Shown: positions 9,981-20,461, numbered from the stretch's first letter. The stretch: DNA of 64,000 bases from Mesostigma viride (GCA_009746045.1 RPFO01000165.1:1536046-1600045); one strand, 5' to 3'. The notes: generated from the sequence alone by a model not told the origin. Numbers and translations: made by a program.

Positions 9981-11419
9981 AGCCCGGCCCTAGCCTGCCA
10001 GCTCACTCCATGCGCTTGGCCACCCTCCACTGCCGCATGGGCGGGCGTGGGCTCACCCGCGCCGCCCGCCTTGCCCCCGCCGCCTTCCTTGGCTCTGTTG
10101 CTCAGGCCTGGGCGGAGATCCGCCGGTTGGTCCCCAGCGCCGTCCGCGCCATTCCCGACTCGGTCACCCCATCCCCCTTCCCCTTTAATTGTGCAGGCTG
10201 TGCAGGATTCTTACCTCGGGATCCAGCAGGCTTGCGACCTCGTCCGCCCCGCTCAGGCCGTCCACCGTCGCCTGCCCCGGGGCACGCCCGGCGTGTCCAC
10301 TGTCGTCAGTCCTAGTGTCTTCCCTGCCTGCGTTCATGAAAAACAGCAAAAGACCTACGCGGGTATACTACACTGTGCCGACTGGATGGGTCTGCATGCG
10401 AGCTTGAACGATCAGGGGAAGGCTTGGCTTCACTCCGTTTCCCTTGAGGGGAGCGTGGGGTCCGCATTCCTGCGCGCCCTCCCCATGAGCCCTTTGTTCA
10501 CGCTGGTTCCGGCCCTTTACGCCATCGCTCTCCGCCACCAGCTCTTTGCCCCGCAACCTCTCATCACGGCGGGTGCGTCCTGCGGCAGCTGCGGGCTTGC
10601 TCTGGATACTACTGGGACGCACTACATCGCGTGCATGGGTGGCCAGCAGAACCATAACTGGTTCCTCTATCTCCATACCGCTCTCCTCCGGGTGGTGTGT
10701 GCCATGGTTCGGTCGGTCTTTCTCCACTCCACCATCAAGTGCGAGGACGCGGATGGGGCCGCTCTCTACTCACCCAACCACCGCCCCGACATTACCGTGC
10801 TTGACTACGACGGGCAGGGTTGCCACCTGCTCATCGATGTCTCCGTGGCTCGGCCGCTCTCCGGTCGCCACATCCTCCGGGCGGCTGTGGATGCCGGCGC
10901 TGCTGCCGCTGTGGCTGAGCGCTACAAGTTTGCCTCCTATGGCAATGTGGGGCCCCACCGGGTCATCCCTTTTGTCCTTGAGGAGTTCGGGGCCATGGGC
11001 CCCAAGACAGCGGAGTTTTTCCACGAGTGCTGCCAGCGCCGTGAAGACCGCATCGACCTCGAGGGTTGAGACCGCCCCGTGGTCTGCCCGCACGTCATCC
11101 TCATATTGGCGGCTGCGCCTGTCACTCGCCCTCACTCGCACCGTGGCTGATGTGTTATTCCGCCGCACCCGGGCCGACTTTGTCGCGACCCATGCGGTCT
11201 AGATCCCTTCCAGGCCTGCATGGTGGGCCGGCAGCGCTGTTGCTGCGTGTAGTTTTGTGCTGTATAGTTAGTTGTACCTTGTGCCGCTGGCGTGATCCTT
11301 GGATGTCTGTGTCAGATTACTATTAATTTCTTCAGGGTTATTCTCCCAGTTATGGGGTTTTTCCTTATGTTGCATGCCTATCTCACCTCGGTAATCTACC
11401 ATTCTCAATGAATATATAT
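9981..11419 (+). mobile_element. RLE-B copy 1, 5'-truncated non-LTR retrotransposon
   Basis: Begins at CCCGGCCCTAGCC, directly after an RLE-A TA tail. It matches B copy 2 from about 14990 onward, without that copy's solo LTR, and ends in its own 3' UTR and tail AATGAATATATAT. It contains the zinc motif and restriction-like endonuclease but not the RT palm. Confidence 0.85.
10047..11069 (+). pseudogene. RLE-B copy 1 C-terminal region: zinc motif and restriction-like endonuclease
   Basis: A 340-residue frame without an authentic start. A CX2CX9HX3C motif (CGSCGLALDTTGTHYIAC) is followed about 55 residues later by RPDITVLD and LLIDVSV, the PD...D core of the restriction-like endonuclease of R2-type LINEs. 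The frame stops in EG(stop). A +1 frame continues the same protein as ETAPWSARTSSSYW... to the stop at about 11202, as in RLE-A. B copy 2 has the same break. Confidence 0.8.
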
Positions 11420-11858
11420 GCCCGCCAAGCTCCTGTGGGCCAAGCTCCTGGCCTACGGCGACGTCGGGCACCATCGTGTGGTGCCCTTTGTCCTGGAGGA
11501 GTTTGGGGCCATGGGGCCCCTGACCTCCGCCTTCTTCAAGGAGTGTTGCCGGCTCCGGGAGGACCGGCTGGACCTGGAGGGCCAGCGGGCCCCATGGTCG
11601 GCGCGGACCTGGACGTCATATTGGCGTCAGCGCTTGTCGGTGGCGCTGACTCGGGCCATGGCTGACATCATGCTCCGCCGTACGCGGGCTGATTTTGCGG
11701 TGCAGCAGGGCTATTAGGTTCCTCCCGTTAGGCGTTTCCATTGGTCTTATCGTAGTATAGAGCTTTGACATGGCTCTGTATATAGGTTTATAGCTGGGCG
11801 TTTGCTTTGGTTTGAGTGATTTCACTCTGTTGTAAGTAATTATATTTTTAATATATAT
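11420..11858 (+). mobile_element. RLE-A 3'-end fragment, 5'-truncated
   Basis: Contains the end of the endonuclease region (LLAYGDVGHHRVVPFVLEEFG ... RTRADFAVQQGY, stop at about 11717) and the whole 3' UTR ending TTTTTAATATATAT. The first bases show a stutter: GCCAAGCTCCTG occurs twice in tandem at 11423-11450. It sits between the tail of one RLE-B and the start of the next. Confidence 0.85.
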
Positions 11859-11921
11859 GCCCGGCAGCCCATTGCCAGCGGATTTTTTCGATCCACGGGC
11901 GGTTAACCAGCATGAGCGGCA

Positions 11922-13350
11922 GTGCCGCCGCCAAACCCCGGCCCCATGCAGAACGGCTTTCCCGGCGGCCCAGCGGCCGCACCGGCCTCCCGGTCAGGGG
12001 CGGCCCCTCGGTCGGCCCCCGCCCCTCCTCCGGCATCGCAGGGTACGAGCGATCCGGGGGACCTCTCGGCTGGCTGGGCATTCCTGGCCACGCTCCCTTT
12101 TGCCGCCTGTGCGCGCAACCCTTGCATGACGCTCCCGGACGTCCCTCACCGCGCCCGGAGCTTGTTTACGCGCTGTGCCTTGCTTTCCCTGGCCCGGATG
12201 CACAGTCACCCCCTCGACGAACTCGGCCACAAGCTGTTTCTCGTCACCCCCTGGCTCCTCTTAGCGCCGTTGGAGCGGGGCGTGCGTGGCGTACAGGGTG
12301 CGGTCATCGCTCGCTGCCGGCGGTTCCTCCTAGGTGATTGGGAAGGGCTGTGGGCGCTGCAGCCTCCGGCCTCCACCGGGGTGTCGGGGGCCGCCTCCTT
12401 TGCCCGGGTGGAAGCTGACGTCACGCGGTTGGTGAAGGTAGGTGAATTGAGCCGGGCCATGCAAAAGCTCGAACTGACCGCGTTGGCTCCCTCCACTCCC
12501 CCGACCCTGCAGGCTTTGCGCGACCTTCACCCCGACGAACCTGCCTTTGCGGTGCCCGCCCCGGCCACCCCCCCGCCCCCGCCTATTGTCATGGACCTGG
12601 ACATCTTCACGGCTGTGCTCAAGGATCTGCCGAACGCCTCATCCACCGGCCCCTCAGGCTGGCGCTACGAGCACCTCTCCGTGATGGCGGGCCATGGCGG
12701 GGCGACCGCACTCTTTGAGGCTGCCGCCGACTTGGCCGCGGGGTCCCTGGCCCTCGCGGCGCACCCTTGGCTGGCTGGGGCACGCCTCATTGCCCTCCTG
12801 AAAGACGACGTCCCCCCGCCTGCTGGCCGCGTTCGTTCCATTGCTTGCGGCGAGGTCCTATGCAAGCTGGTGAGTACGGTCATTTGTCGCCAAAAGGCCC
12901 CCGAGTTTTGCGCCTACTTCTGCCCCAACTGAGTGATACTGAGGAGTCCGTCGCGGCCCAGCTTGGCGTCGCCACCAAAGGGGGCAGCGACATCGTCGTG
13001 CACACAGTTCAGGCCTACCTAGAGACGCATCCGACCCATGTGGCGCTGAAGGTGGATTGCCACGATGGGTTCAATGCTGTAACCAAGGCTAGCATCTTTG
13101 AGGCCGTCGGCGAGGCGTTCCCTGACCTTCTTGCGTGGACAGCAGCCTGCTGCGGCGAACCCACTCAACTCTCCTTCCTCATGGAGGATGGGACGTTCGC
13201 CGACGTCGCTTCCCGCGCGGGAACCCAGCAAGGTGACCCCCTCGGCCCCTTTTACCTGTCCGCCCCGCTGCACAAGGCTCTCCAAGGTGTCCACTTTGCG
13301 CACCCGGATGTCGTGCTCCTCGCCTACATGGACGATATCCATGCTCTTGG
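11922..13350 (+). pseudogene. RLE-B copy 2 reverse transcriptase, N-terminal part
   Basis: The frame 11922-12932 holds the region before RT and the block STGPSGWRYEHLSVMAG, then IACGEVLCKLVSTVICRQKA. Unlike RLE-A, no frameshift lies before IACGE. A shift after FCPN at 12930 moves the palm into another frame: KVDCHDGFNAV, GTQQGDPLGPFYL and AYMDDIHALG (YMDD). The frame is then cut by the palindromic array at 13351. It is the RT of a site-specific-type LINE that would prime at nicked target DNA. Confidence 0.8.
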
Positions 13351-14569
13351 AGTTACGTTAAATAGTGCCGGAACCTTTTGCCGCCTGAGGCAAATCGGTC
13401 CGTAACACTATTTCGCCCGGAATAACCACTTCCGAGCACCCAAGTTAATTCGGCCGAATTAACTTGGGTGCTCGGAAGTGGTTATTCCGGGCAAAATAGT
13501 GTTACGGACCGATTTGCCTCAGGCGGCAAAAGGTTCCGGCACTATTTAACGTAACTAAAACCTGGCCTCGTGGAGGGGGACGAAGAGCCCGAGACATCCG
13601 CCTAGGCCGCTGAGCACGCACCACTAAATGCGCCGGAGCTGCCTCAGTGAGGATTCGAACCCCTGACCTCCAAGGTGCACAGGTTTAGTTACGTTAAATA
13701 GTGACGGAACCTTTTGCCGCCTGAGGCAAATCGGTCCGTAACACTATTTTGCCCGGAATAACCACTTCCGAGCACCCAAGTTAATTCGGCCGAATTAACT
13801 TGGGTGCTCGGAAGTGTTATTCCGGGCAAAATAGTGTTACGGACCGATTTGCCTCAGGCGGCAAAAGGTTCCGTCACTATTTAACGTAACTAAAACCTGG
13901 CCTCGTGGAGGGGGGACGAAGAGCCCGAGACATCCGCCTAGGCCGCTGAGCACGCACCACTAAATGCGCCGGAGCTGCCTCAGTGAGGATTCGAACCCCT
14001 GACCTCCAAGGTGCACAGGTTTTAGTTACGTTAAATAGTGACGGAACCTTTTTGCCGCCTGAGGCAAATCGGTCCGTAACACTATTTTGCCCGGAATAAC
14101 CACTTCCGAGCACCCAAGTTAATTCGGCCGAATTAACTTGGGTGGCTCGGAAGTGGTTATTCCGGGCAAAATAGTGTTACGGACCGATTTGCCTCAGGCG
14201 GCAAAAGGTTCCGCCACTATTTAACGTAACTAAAAACCTGTGCACCTTGGAGGTCAGGGGTTCGAATCCTCACTGAGGCAGCTCCGGCGCATTTAGTGGT
14301 GCGTGCTCAGCGGCCTAGGCGGATGTCTCGGGCTCTTCGTCCCCCTCCACGAGGCCAGGTTTTAGTTACGTTAAATAGTGCCGGAACCTTTTGCCGCCTG
14401 AGGCAAATCGGTCCGTAACACTATTTTGCCCGGAATAACCACTTCCGAGCACCCAAGTTAATTCGGCCGAATTAACTTGGGTGCTCGGAAGTGGTTATTC
14501 CGGGCAAAATAGTGTTACGGACCGATTTGCCTCAGGCGGCAAAAGGTTCCGGCACTATTTAACGTAACT
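13351..14569. mobile_element. Palindromic mini-LTR (TRIM-like) array, four palindromes and three spacers
   Basis: Four near-perfect palindromes of about 206 bp lie at 13351-13556, 13687-13891, 14024-14231 and 14364-14569. Each begins AGTTACGTTAAATAGTG, ends with its complement and centres on AATTCGGCCGAATT. Spacers of about 130 bp lie between them; the third is inverted relative to the first two. The whole block is flanked by CTTGG (13346-13350 and 14570-14574) and splits the RLE-B RT, so it entered as one unit. The ends AGTT...AACT and the 5-bp duplication match the LTR elements nearby. It has no coding capacity. The best fit is a terminal-repeat retrotransposon in miniature with palindromic LTRs. 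Confidence 0.75.
13557..13686 (-). repeat. Spacer 1 of palindromic array, with tRNA-like 3' half
   Basis: Bounded by AAAACCTG and its complement. On the minus strand it reads GGTCAGGGGTTCGAATCCTC, a tRNA T-arm/B-box core, followed by a potential acceptor strand CTGAGGCA. No matching D-arm or anticodon stem is present, so it is not a working tRNA gene. Identical spacers lie at 13892-14023 (same orientation) and 14232-14363 (inverted). Confidence 0.6.
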
Positions 14570-15469
14570 CTTGGCCCGGCCGACGCTGTGGTTGCCGCCC
14601 TGGCTGCCCTTGAAGTGGCCATGGCGGCCATCAACCTTCGGCTCACCCTCCCCAAGTGTGCAGTCTTTTCGCCCCAGGGGGACTGCTCTGGCTTCCCCGC
14701 GGCTATCCCGAGGGCATTGGCGCAGGCGCGTGGTTTCTCGTGCCTGGGCGTCCCTGTGGGTGACCCTGACTACGTCGACGAGGAGCTCCGGGCCACCGTG
14801 CAACAGCGCACCCATGTCCTCGAGACTTGGGCGCGCCTCAAGGACCCCCAGACCAAAGGGCTCCTCCTGTGGTTTTGCGCCCACCCGCGGGTGGTTCACT
14901 GGCTCCGTGGCGCTCCCCCCCACAGTCTTGGTGCGGCTTGCCGCGGAAGGCCATGGGCGTGCGCATTCAGGCCGCCTTGCAGGTGCTCCTCCCCGGCCCT
15001 AGCCTGCCAGCTCACTCCATGCGCTTGGCCACCCTCCCCTGCCGCATGGGCGGGTGTGGGCTCACCCGCGCCGCCCGCCTCGCCCCCGCCGCCTTCCTTG
15101 GCTCTATTGCTCAGGCGTGGGCGGAGATCCGCCGGTTGGTCCCCAGCGCCGTCCGTGCCATTCCCGAGTTGGTCACCCCATACCCCTTCCCCTTTAATTG
15201 TGCAGGCTGTGCAGGATTCTTACCTCGGGATCCATCACTGAGCTTGCGACCTCGTCCGCCCCGCTCAGGCCGTCCACCGTCGCCTGCCCTGGGGCACGCC
15301 CGGCGTGTCCACTGTCGTCAGTCCTAGTGTCTTCCCTACCTGCGTTCATGAAAAACAGCAAAAGACCTACGCGGGTATACTACACTGACAGTGCCGACTG
15401 AATGGGTCTGCATGCGAGCTTGAACGATCAGGGGAAGGCTTGGCTTCACTCCGTTTCCCTTGAGGGGAG
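14570..15469 (+). pseudogene. RLE-B copy 2 RT thumb and connector
   Basis: Continues the RT frame directly after the array (ADAVVAALAALEVAMAAINLRLTLPKCAVFSPQGD). The stretch KGLLLWFCAHPRVVHWLRG and the alanine-rich LTRAARLAPAAFLGS match the RLE-A protein. A frameshift near 14930 and another near 15190 break it; the second is shared with B copy 1. Confidence 0.7.
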
Positions 15470-15906
15470 AGTTGTAAAGCATCACAAATGATGCTGGGCA
15501 GGGCTCGAAAAAATACTGTCGGAATGACACATTGAAATAAATGTATGCATTATTCAATCCCGGTCTTCTGTTATGCAATATATCTGTTTGCCGCACGTGA
15601 TGTTGATTACCTGGATGCGGACAATGAATCCGGTGCGACTCATGTCGCTGGGCACAATGGTTGCCACAATGGTTGCAGTCTTGACACGGGACTTTAACCA
15701 TGGCAGACTTAAGTTTGGCGTCTGGTGTCTAGAAGGTTCCATGTGCACAACGCATACTGCATTGCCATACTTGTAACGACCGTGCAGGACAAGGTTTCTA
15801 GGCATCTCTAGAAGGTTGACGCTGAAATTGTATAAATTAAAGCAATAAACAGCGGCCAAGGAGCCGCAGCCATTGCAACCAAACAATTCCAAAGTCATTC
15901 TCAACT
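15470..15906. repeat. Solo LTR of an otherwise unseen LTR family
   Basis: 437 bp, starting AGTTGTAAAGC and ending CATTCTCAACT, with the exact 5-bp duplication GGGAG on both sides (15465-15469 and 15907-15911). Comparison with uninterrupted RLE-B copy 1 (10453-10462) gives the empty site directly. There is no coding capacity. Orientation is unknown because both ends read AGTT...AACT on either strand. Confidence 0.85.
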
Positions 15907-16663
15907 GGGAGCGTGGGGTCCGCATTCCTGCGCGCCCTCCCCATGAGCCCTTTGTTCACGCTGGTTCCGGCCCTTTACGCCATCGCTCTCCGCCACCAGC
16001 TCTTTGCCCCGCAACCTCTCATCACGGCGGGTGCGTCCTGCGGCAGCTGCGGGCTTGCTCTGGATACTACTGGGACGCACTACATCGCGTGCATGGGTGG
16101 CCAGCAGAACCATAACTGGTTCCTCTATCTCCATACCGCTCTCCTCCGGGTGGTGTGTGCCATGGTTCGGTCGGTCTTTCCCCACTCCACCATGCATCAA
16201 GTGCGAGGACGCGGATGGGGCCGCTCTCTACTCACCCAACCACCGCCCCGACATTACCGTGCTTGACTACGACGGGCAGGGTTGCCACCTGCTCATCGAT
16301 GTCTCCGTGGCTCGGCCGCTCTCCGGTCGCCACATCCTCCGGGCGGCTGTGGATGCCGGCGCTGCTGCCGCTGTGGCTGAGCGTGACAAGTTTGCCTCCT
16401 ACGGCAATGCGGGGCCCCACCGGGTCATCCCTTTTGTCCTTAAGGAGTTCGGGGCCATGGGCCCCAAGACAGCGGAGTTTTTCCATGAGTGCTGCCAGCG
16501 CCGTGAAGACCGCATCGACCTCGAGGGTTGAGACCGCCCCGTGGTCTGCCCGCACGTCATCCTCGTATTGGCGGCTGCGCCTGTCACTCGCCCTCACTCG
16601 CACCGTGGCTGATGTGTTATTCCGCCGCACCCGGGCCGACTTTGTCGCGACCCATGCGGTCTA
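15907..16663 (+). pseudogene. RLE-B copy 2 zinc motif and endonuclease
   Basis: Same CX2CX9HX3C motif and RPDITVLD / LLIDVSV core as copy 1, in two frames (15913-16266 and 16004-16531). A short insertion near 16193 (ACCATGCATCAAG against ACCATCAAG in copy 1) separates them. The shared TGA after DLEG occurs at 16529; the +1 frame carries the rest to about 16664. Confidence 0.8.
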
Positions 16664-16910
16664 GATCCCTTCCAGGCCTGCATGGTGGGCCGGCAGCGCT
16701 GTTGCTGCGTGTAGTTTTGTGCTGTATAGTTAGTTGTACCTTGTGCAGCTGGCGTGATGCTTGGATGTCCGTATCAGATTACTATTAATTTCTTCAGGGT
16801 TATTCTCCCAGTTATGGGGTTTTTCCTTATGTTGCATGCCCATCTCACCTCGGTAATCTATCATTCTCAATGAATATATATAGCTGTGACCTTTTGCTCC
16901 TTGTGTTAAC

Positions 16911-17526
16911 AGTTGAATGAGAGTTTACTCCCGAGGGAATCCATGGCTCTTGCAGGAAAGTTGCCTTTATTATAATGAGAAAAGCACAGACGTAAGTCAC
17001 GTCACGTCCGAGACTGCACGTAGCACAGACGACAGGGTCGCTGTGCCAAGAGAGCGTGCACGCAAGAGCTAGCGTCCTAGAGCTACCAAGTCACACATAT
17101 AGCTTGCTAGGGACGCGTCCAAGTATTCAGCTGTACTGTCACAGCTGACCTGTCAATCAATTGATTACACAGACTCTGGCACGCCTTTGGCGCGCAGATC
17201 TATCAATTGTCCATACGGCTAGTCCTGTGGACCTATCCGTACACTACTCAGCATCAATTGTCTCATAGGTCCTGGCGCGCTACAGCACGCCTACCTATCA
17301 ATTGACCATCAAGTCCTGTACAAGTCCTGTCAACGTCCTGCGGACTATCATAGTGACACTTGTACATCCTGTGTCCGTACGCGCCCACAGTGGCGCGCGG
17401 GTACTGTCGGCACAGCCTAGGAAACGTCATAACTTTTACGTCCCGTAACCAAATAGGCGTTCAAGGTGCCGTTGGAAAGAGCGTAACAATCTCTATCCAT
17501 CTAACGTAAATCCTTTACGTTAACTC
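16911..17526 (-). repeat. Cop2 3' LTR
   Basis: Starts AGTTGAATGAG and ends TTTACGTTAACT on the plus strand. Nearly identical to 34620-35236; the visible differences are single-base indels near 17400 and 17455. Confidence 0.9.
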
Positions 17527-18254
17527 CAATCCCTTCTTTTCTTTAGGGATCACATCCCCTGCCAGGGACCCTTGAAGTAGCTTGAAATGTCCTTCACTCC
17601 AGCTTGAAGCTTGAACAGATGTCTTTAATGGCCAATGCCATTCCCCCAGCCCTTTCTTTTATGGAACTGGAAAAGAAACAGATCTGCCACAGGGAAAACC
17701 ATTCCATGAGAAATGGATAAATACCTATGGAAGTGGCATTACATAGTACCATCATATATTAGAAACACACAAAATAAATTACATACAGGTTAATTCTATG
17801 AGGTCTTCTCCAGGAATTAATCCCATCATCTCGGTAGAGCCTCCAGTACAATGACCTTCTGGCGGTGAGTTACATTAATCCCAGATACTAATACCATAAA
17901 ACCCAGTACGCATTCAATATAAGCACAAAAAATACATGACAATTAAAATTACCACTTGACAAAGTAAGACGTATTACAATAGTTTCCCCGTCATACTCTC
18001 AACAGGTTAGTATTGGCGCCCGTCTTATGGCGCCCGTCTACTTGTCAGATGATAAATTGCCACAGCAAACAAACGACAAAATGAAACACATAGGCAACAA
18101 TTAAATCCTGCCCTGGGGAACTAGGGAAGTCTGAACAGGCAAACACCTGAACAGGCCAGCTTGTAGAAACATAATACCAGGGAATCGAACCCCGCCCTAT
18201 AAACCCCAGTATGAAGGTTCCCAGACCATTGTGAGAAGTATGTACAAATATACA
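17527..18254 (-). other. Cop2 3' UTR, distal part
   Basis: No coding frame is supported. It contains a doubled GGCGCCCGTC motif (18014-18040) and, near 18181-18195, GGAATCGAACCCCG, which is a B-box-like T-arm on the minus strand. A similar pair of motifs is present in the Cop6 3' region (61393-61420 and 61553-61566). A purine-rich tract on the minus strand ends at the LTR. Confidence 0.55.
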
Positions 18255-20210
18255 TTCATGTCCCACGTAGCTCCCACAAAAACCAGCATCTTCATTAAAA
18301 CAATAAGTGGAAGCATAAATGTGACACTATTGACATGCCCGGAGGCACGCCGTTCAAGGCCCTTCATGAAGTACGTTGCCCTAGAGGCAACCAAAACAAG
18401 GGTGGGTGGGTGGGGAGCAAAGAAAGAGGCCGACAAAACCAGCCAGAGCGGCTTTTAGTCGCAAAACCTCCCTTATCCCTAGCTAACTGACTTCATTAAA
18501 CCCTTATGTTCAGTGATGCTAGTAAGACGCTAACCGTACAGACCGGGGGTAGAATATCCCGAATCTGCACGGCTAGTATTAAATAATGCGTAGGTTGTTC
18601 TTTTCAGGGGCACTGCACCTCACGCCCCGTTCCGCGGTATAATCAACCCAAGCGCGGAACGCACATTTTATTTAATTCATTTTTTCAACCATGCACTATA
18701 TTGCATCTACTAATCACAAAAGCTCTAGCCAAACAGCTACGAGAAAACACTACGACCTATAAGCCGCTCAACCAGCGGCCTCTTGTTCCCGCATTCACGT
18801 ATAGAAGAAACTCCGTTCAAAGAACCCGATTCATGTCCCACGTAGCTCCCACAAAAACCAGCATCTTCATTAAAACAATAAGTGGAAGCATAAATGTGAC
18901 ACTATTGACATGCCCGGAGGCACGCCGTTCAAGGCCCTTCATGAAGTACGTTGCCCAATCACCCCGCCCTGGCTTTCCCTTTAAGCCGCACTCCACCTTG
19001 CTCGTTGTCACAAGTGACCGCCCTGCAGCAAAACGGGAGCCCCCCACATCGGGAGGCGTGTGCCCGGCGGCTGTGGATGCATGGCCAGGCCCAAAAAGGC
19101 CCAGCGCATTTGCACTGCGATTGCGCACGGCCAGCCTATCATGACCCCTCTCGGGGCCCCGAGTCGGTACGCTATGGCCGTCTCCCCATAGACCCGGGGT
19201 GCTTCGAGAAAAAACGTGGACCTAGCCCAGGCCCCGCCAGCCCGGATGCCCGAGGCCACAGCCCCAGGCACCTGGCTGAACGAGAGTCCGTTCAGCCAAG
19301 ACCGCATTCCCCCCCGAGGTTTCTATGCGTGGGGAAAAAATTTCTAGCTTAGGCGCTTTTCCCATCGCCGTCCCCAGCCCCAACCACCCCCCCCTCGGCG
19401 GAAGGCAATTGCAAAGTTTGCTGGCCAGCAGCAATTTCCGAAGAAAAAGCCTCAGGCCGCGGACCGAGACACGGGTCGCCAGTGCCAGCCATCCGGCTCC
19501 AACCCGGGGTGCAAGCATCCCCAGGTACGGAGCACCAGCTCGCGCACTGGGCCGACCGAGCGACAGTTGAGCACCTGTCACGGCACCCGGCCACGAAAGA
19601 CCCAAGCTGGGGAAAAGGTGCGGACGGAGGTAATCATTTTCTTTTCTTTTAGTTAACCGGGCGGGGAACTACGCCTGGCCGGTTAACAACTGGAAGTCTC
19701 ACCACTGGCCAAGTGGCCAGTGCAACCAGTGCTTTTGGGATTTTGCTCCGCAGCACCCATGCATAGCTGCGGCTGCCGCCGCAACGACAACGAGCAAAGA
19801 AAGAGGCCGACAAAACCAGCCAGAGCGGCTTTTAGTCGCAAAACCTCCCTTATCCCTAGCTAACTGACGTCATTAAACCCTTATGTTCAGTGATGCTAGT
19901 AAGACGCTAACCGTACAGACGGGGGGTAGAATATCCCGAATCTGCACGGCTAGTATTAAATAATGCGTAGGTTGTTCTTTTCAGGGGCACTGCACCTCAC
20001 GCCCCGTTCCGCCCGGGTATAATCAACCCAAGCGCGGAACGCACATTTTATTTAATTCATTTTTCAACCATGCACTATATTGCATCTAAAAATCACAAAA
20101 GCTCTAGCCAAACAGCTACGAGAAAACACTACGACCTATAAGCCGCTCAACCAGCGGCCTCTTGTTCCCGCATTCACGTATAGAAGAAACTCCGTTCAAA
20201 GAACCCCGAT
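18255..20210. mobile_element. RPT copy 1, composite non-coding repeat
   Basis: Structure is A-B followed directly by A-C-B. A (ATGTCCCACGTAGCTCCC... to GTACGTTGCCC) is at 18258-18386 and 18835-18956. B (AGCAAAGAAAGAGGCCGAC... to CTCCGTTCAAAGAACC) is at about 18417-18828 and 19792-20205. C is an 840-bp GC-rich block at 18957-19791. The same A-B/A-C-B arrangement occurs at 59408-61297. No protein-coding frame or terminal inverted repeat is convincing. The identity of the element is unknown; a non-autonomous element with a partial tandem copy is one reading. Confidence 0.7.
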
Positions 20211-20461
20211 TTCTTTTAAAACAGAATACATGGTCTGTAATGGACCTGTCAACCTTGTGTAGTCAACAGCATGAACCCCAGCCAACACCTGGCTGTATCC
20301 TGATTAAAATCAGAGTGAGTGTACCATGGTCCATGAGCCTTAGTACAGACTAAAATACAGGTATTATGCCAGTCACAATGCTGCATGACACTACCATACA
20401 ACCTGCTCTCCAATGCCCTATAACCAGGCACCAGCTTAGACAGCTTGCTGAGATGGGTCCA
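20211..20461 (-). other. Cop2 3' UTR, proximal part
   Basis: Lies between RPT and the end of the Cop2 RNase H frame. No feature is recognised apart from an imperfect hairpin around the CCATGG near 20324. Confidence 0.4.

Larger units (their letters stand above)
11859..16882 (+). mobile_element. RLE-B copy 2, 5'-truncated, with two nested insertions
   Basis: Starts right after the TA tail of the RLE-A fragment and ends in its own 3' UTR tail AATGAATATATATA. It carries the region before RT, RT, zinc motif and endonuclease. It is interrupted by the palindromic array (13351-14569, duplication CTTGG) and a solo LTR (15470-15906, duplication GGGAG). Without these it is about 3.4 kb. The PHD and RING modules of RLE-A are absent, probably because of the 5' truncation. 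Confidence 0.85.

Noticed and set aside
14240-14300. Genuine tRNA gene
   Set aside because: Only a T-arm and acceptor-like strand are present; no D-arm or pairing anticodon stem can be drawn.
13351-14569. Regular repeat-spacer array, as in CRISPR
   Set aside because: Repeats are about 206 bp palindromes, spacers are identical (one inverted), no cas genes exist, and the block has target duplications inside a LINE.
16911-17526. Independent solo LTR
   Set aside because: The matching LTR at 34620-35236 and the shared TTAAC duplication show that they are the two ends of one element, Cop2.
17390-17526. Telomere or centromere satellite in the repeated 616-bp block
   Set aside because: It occurs just twice, as LTRs, and has no short tandem period.
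18255-20210. Hammerhead retrozyme
   Set aside because: I looked for CTGATGA and GAAA core segments on both strands and did not find a convincing pair; a covariance search would settle it.
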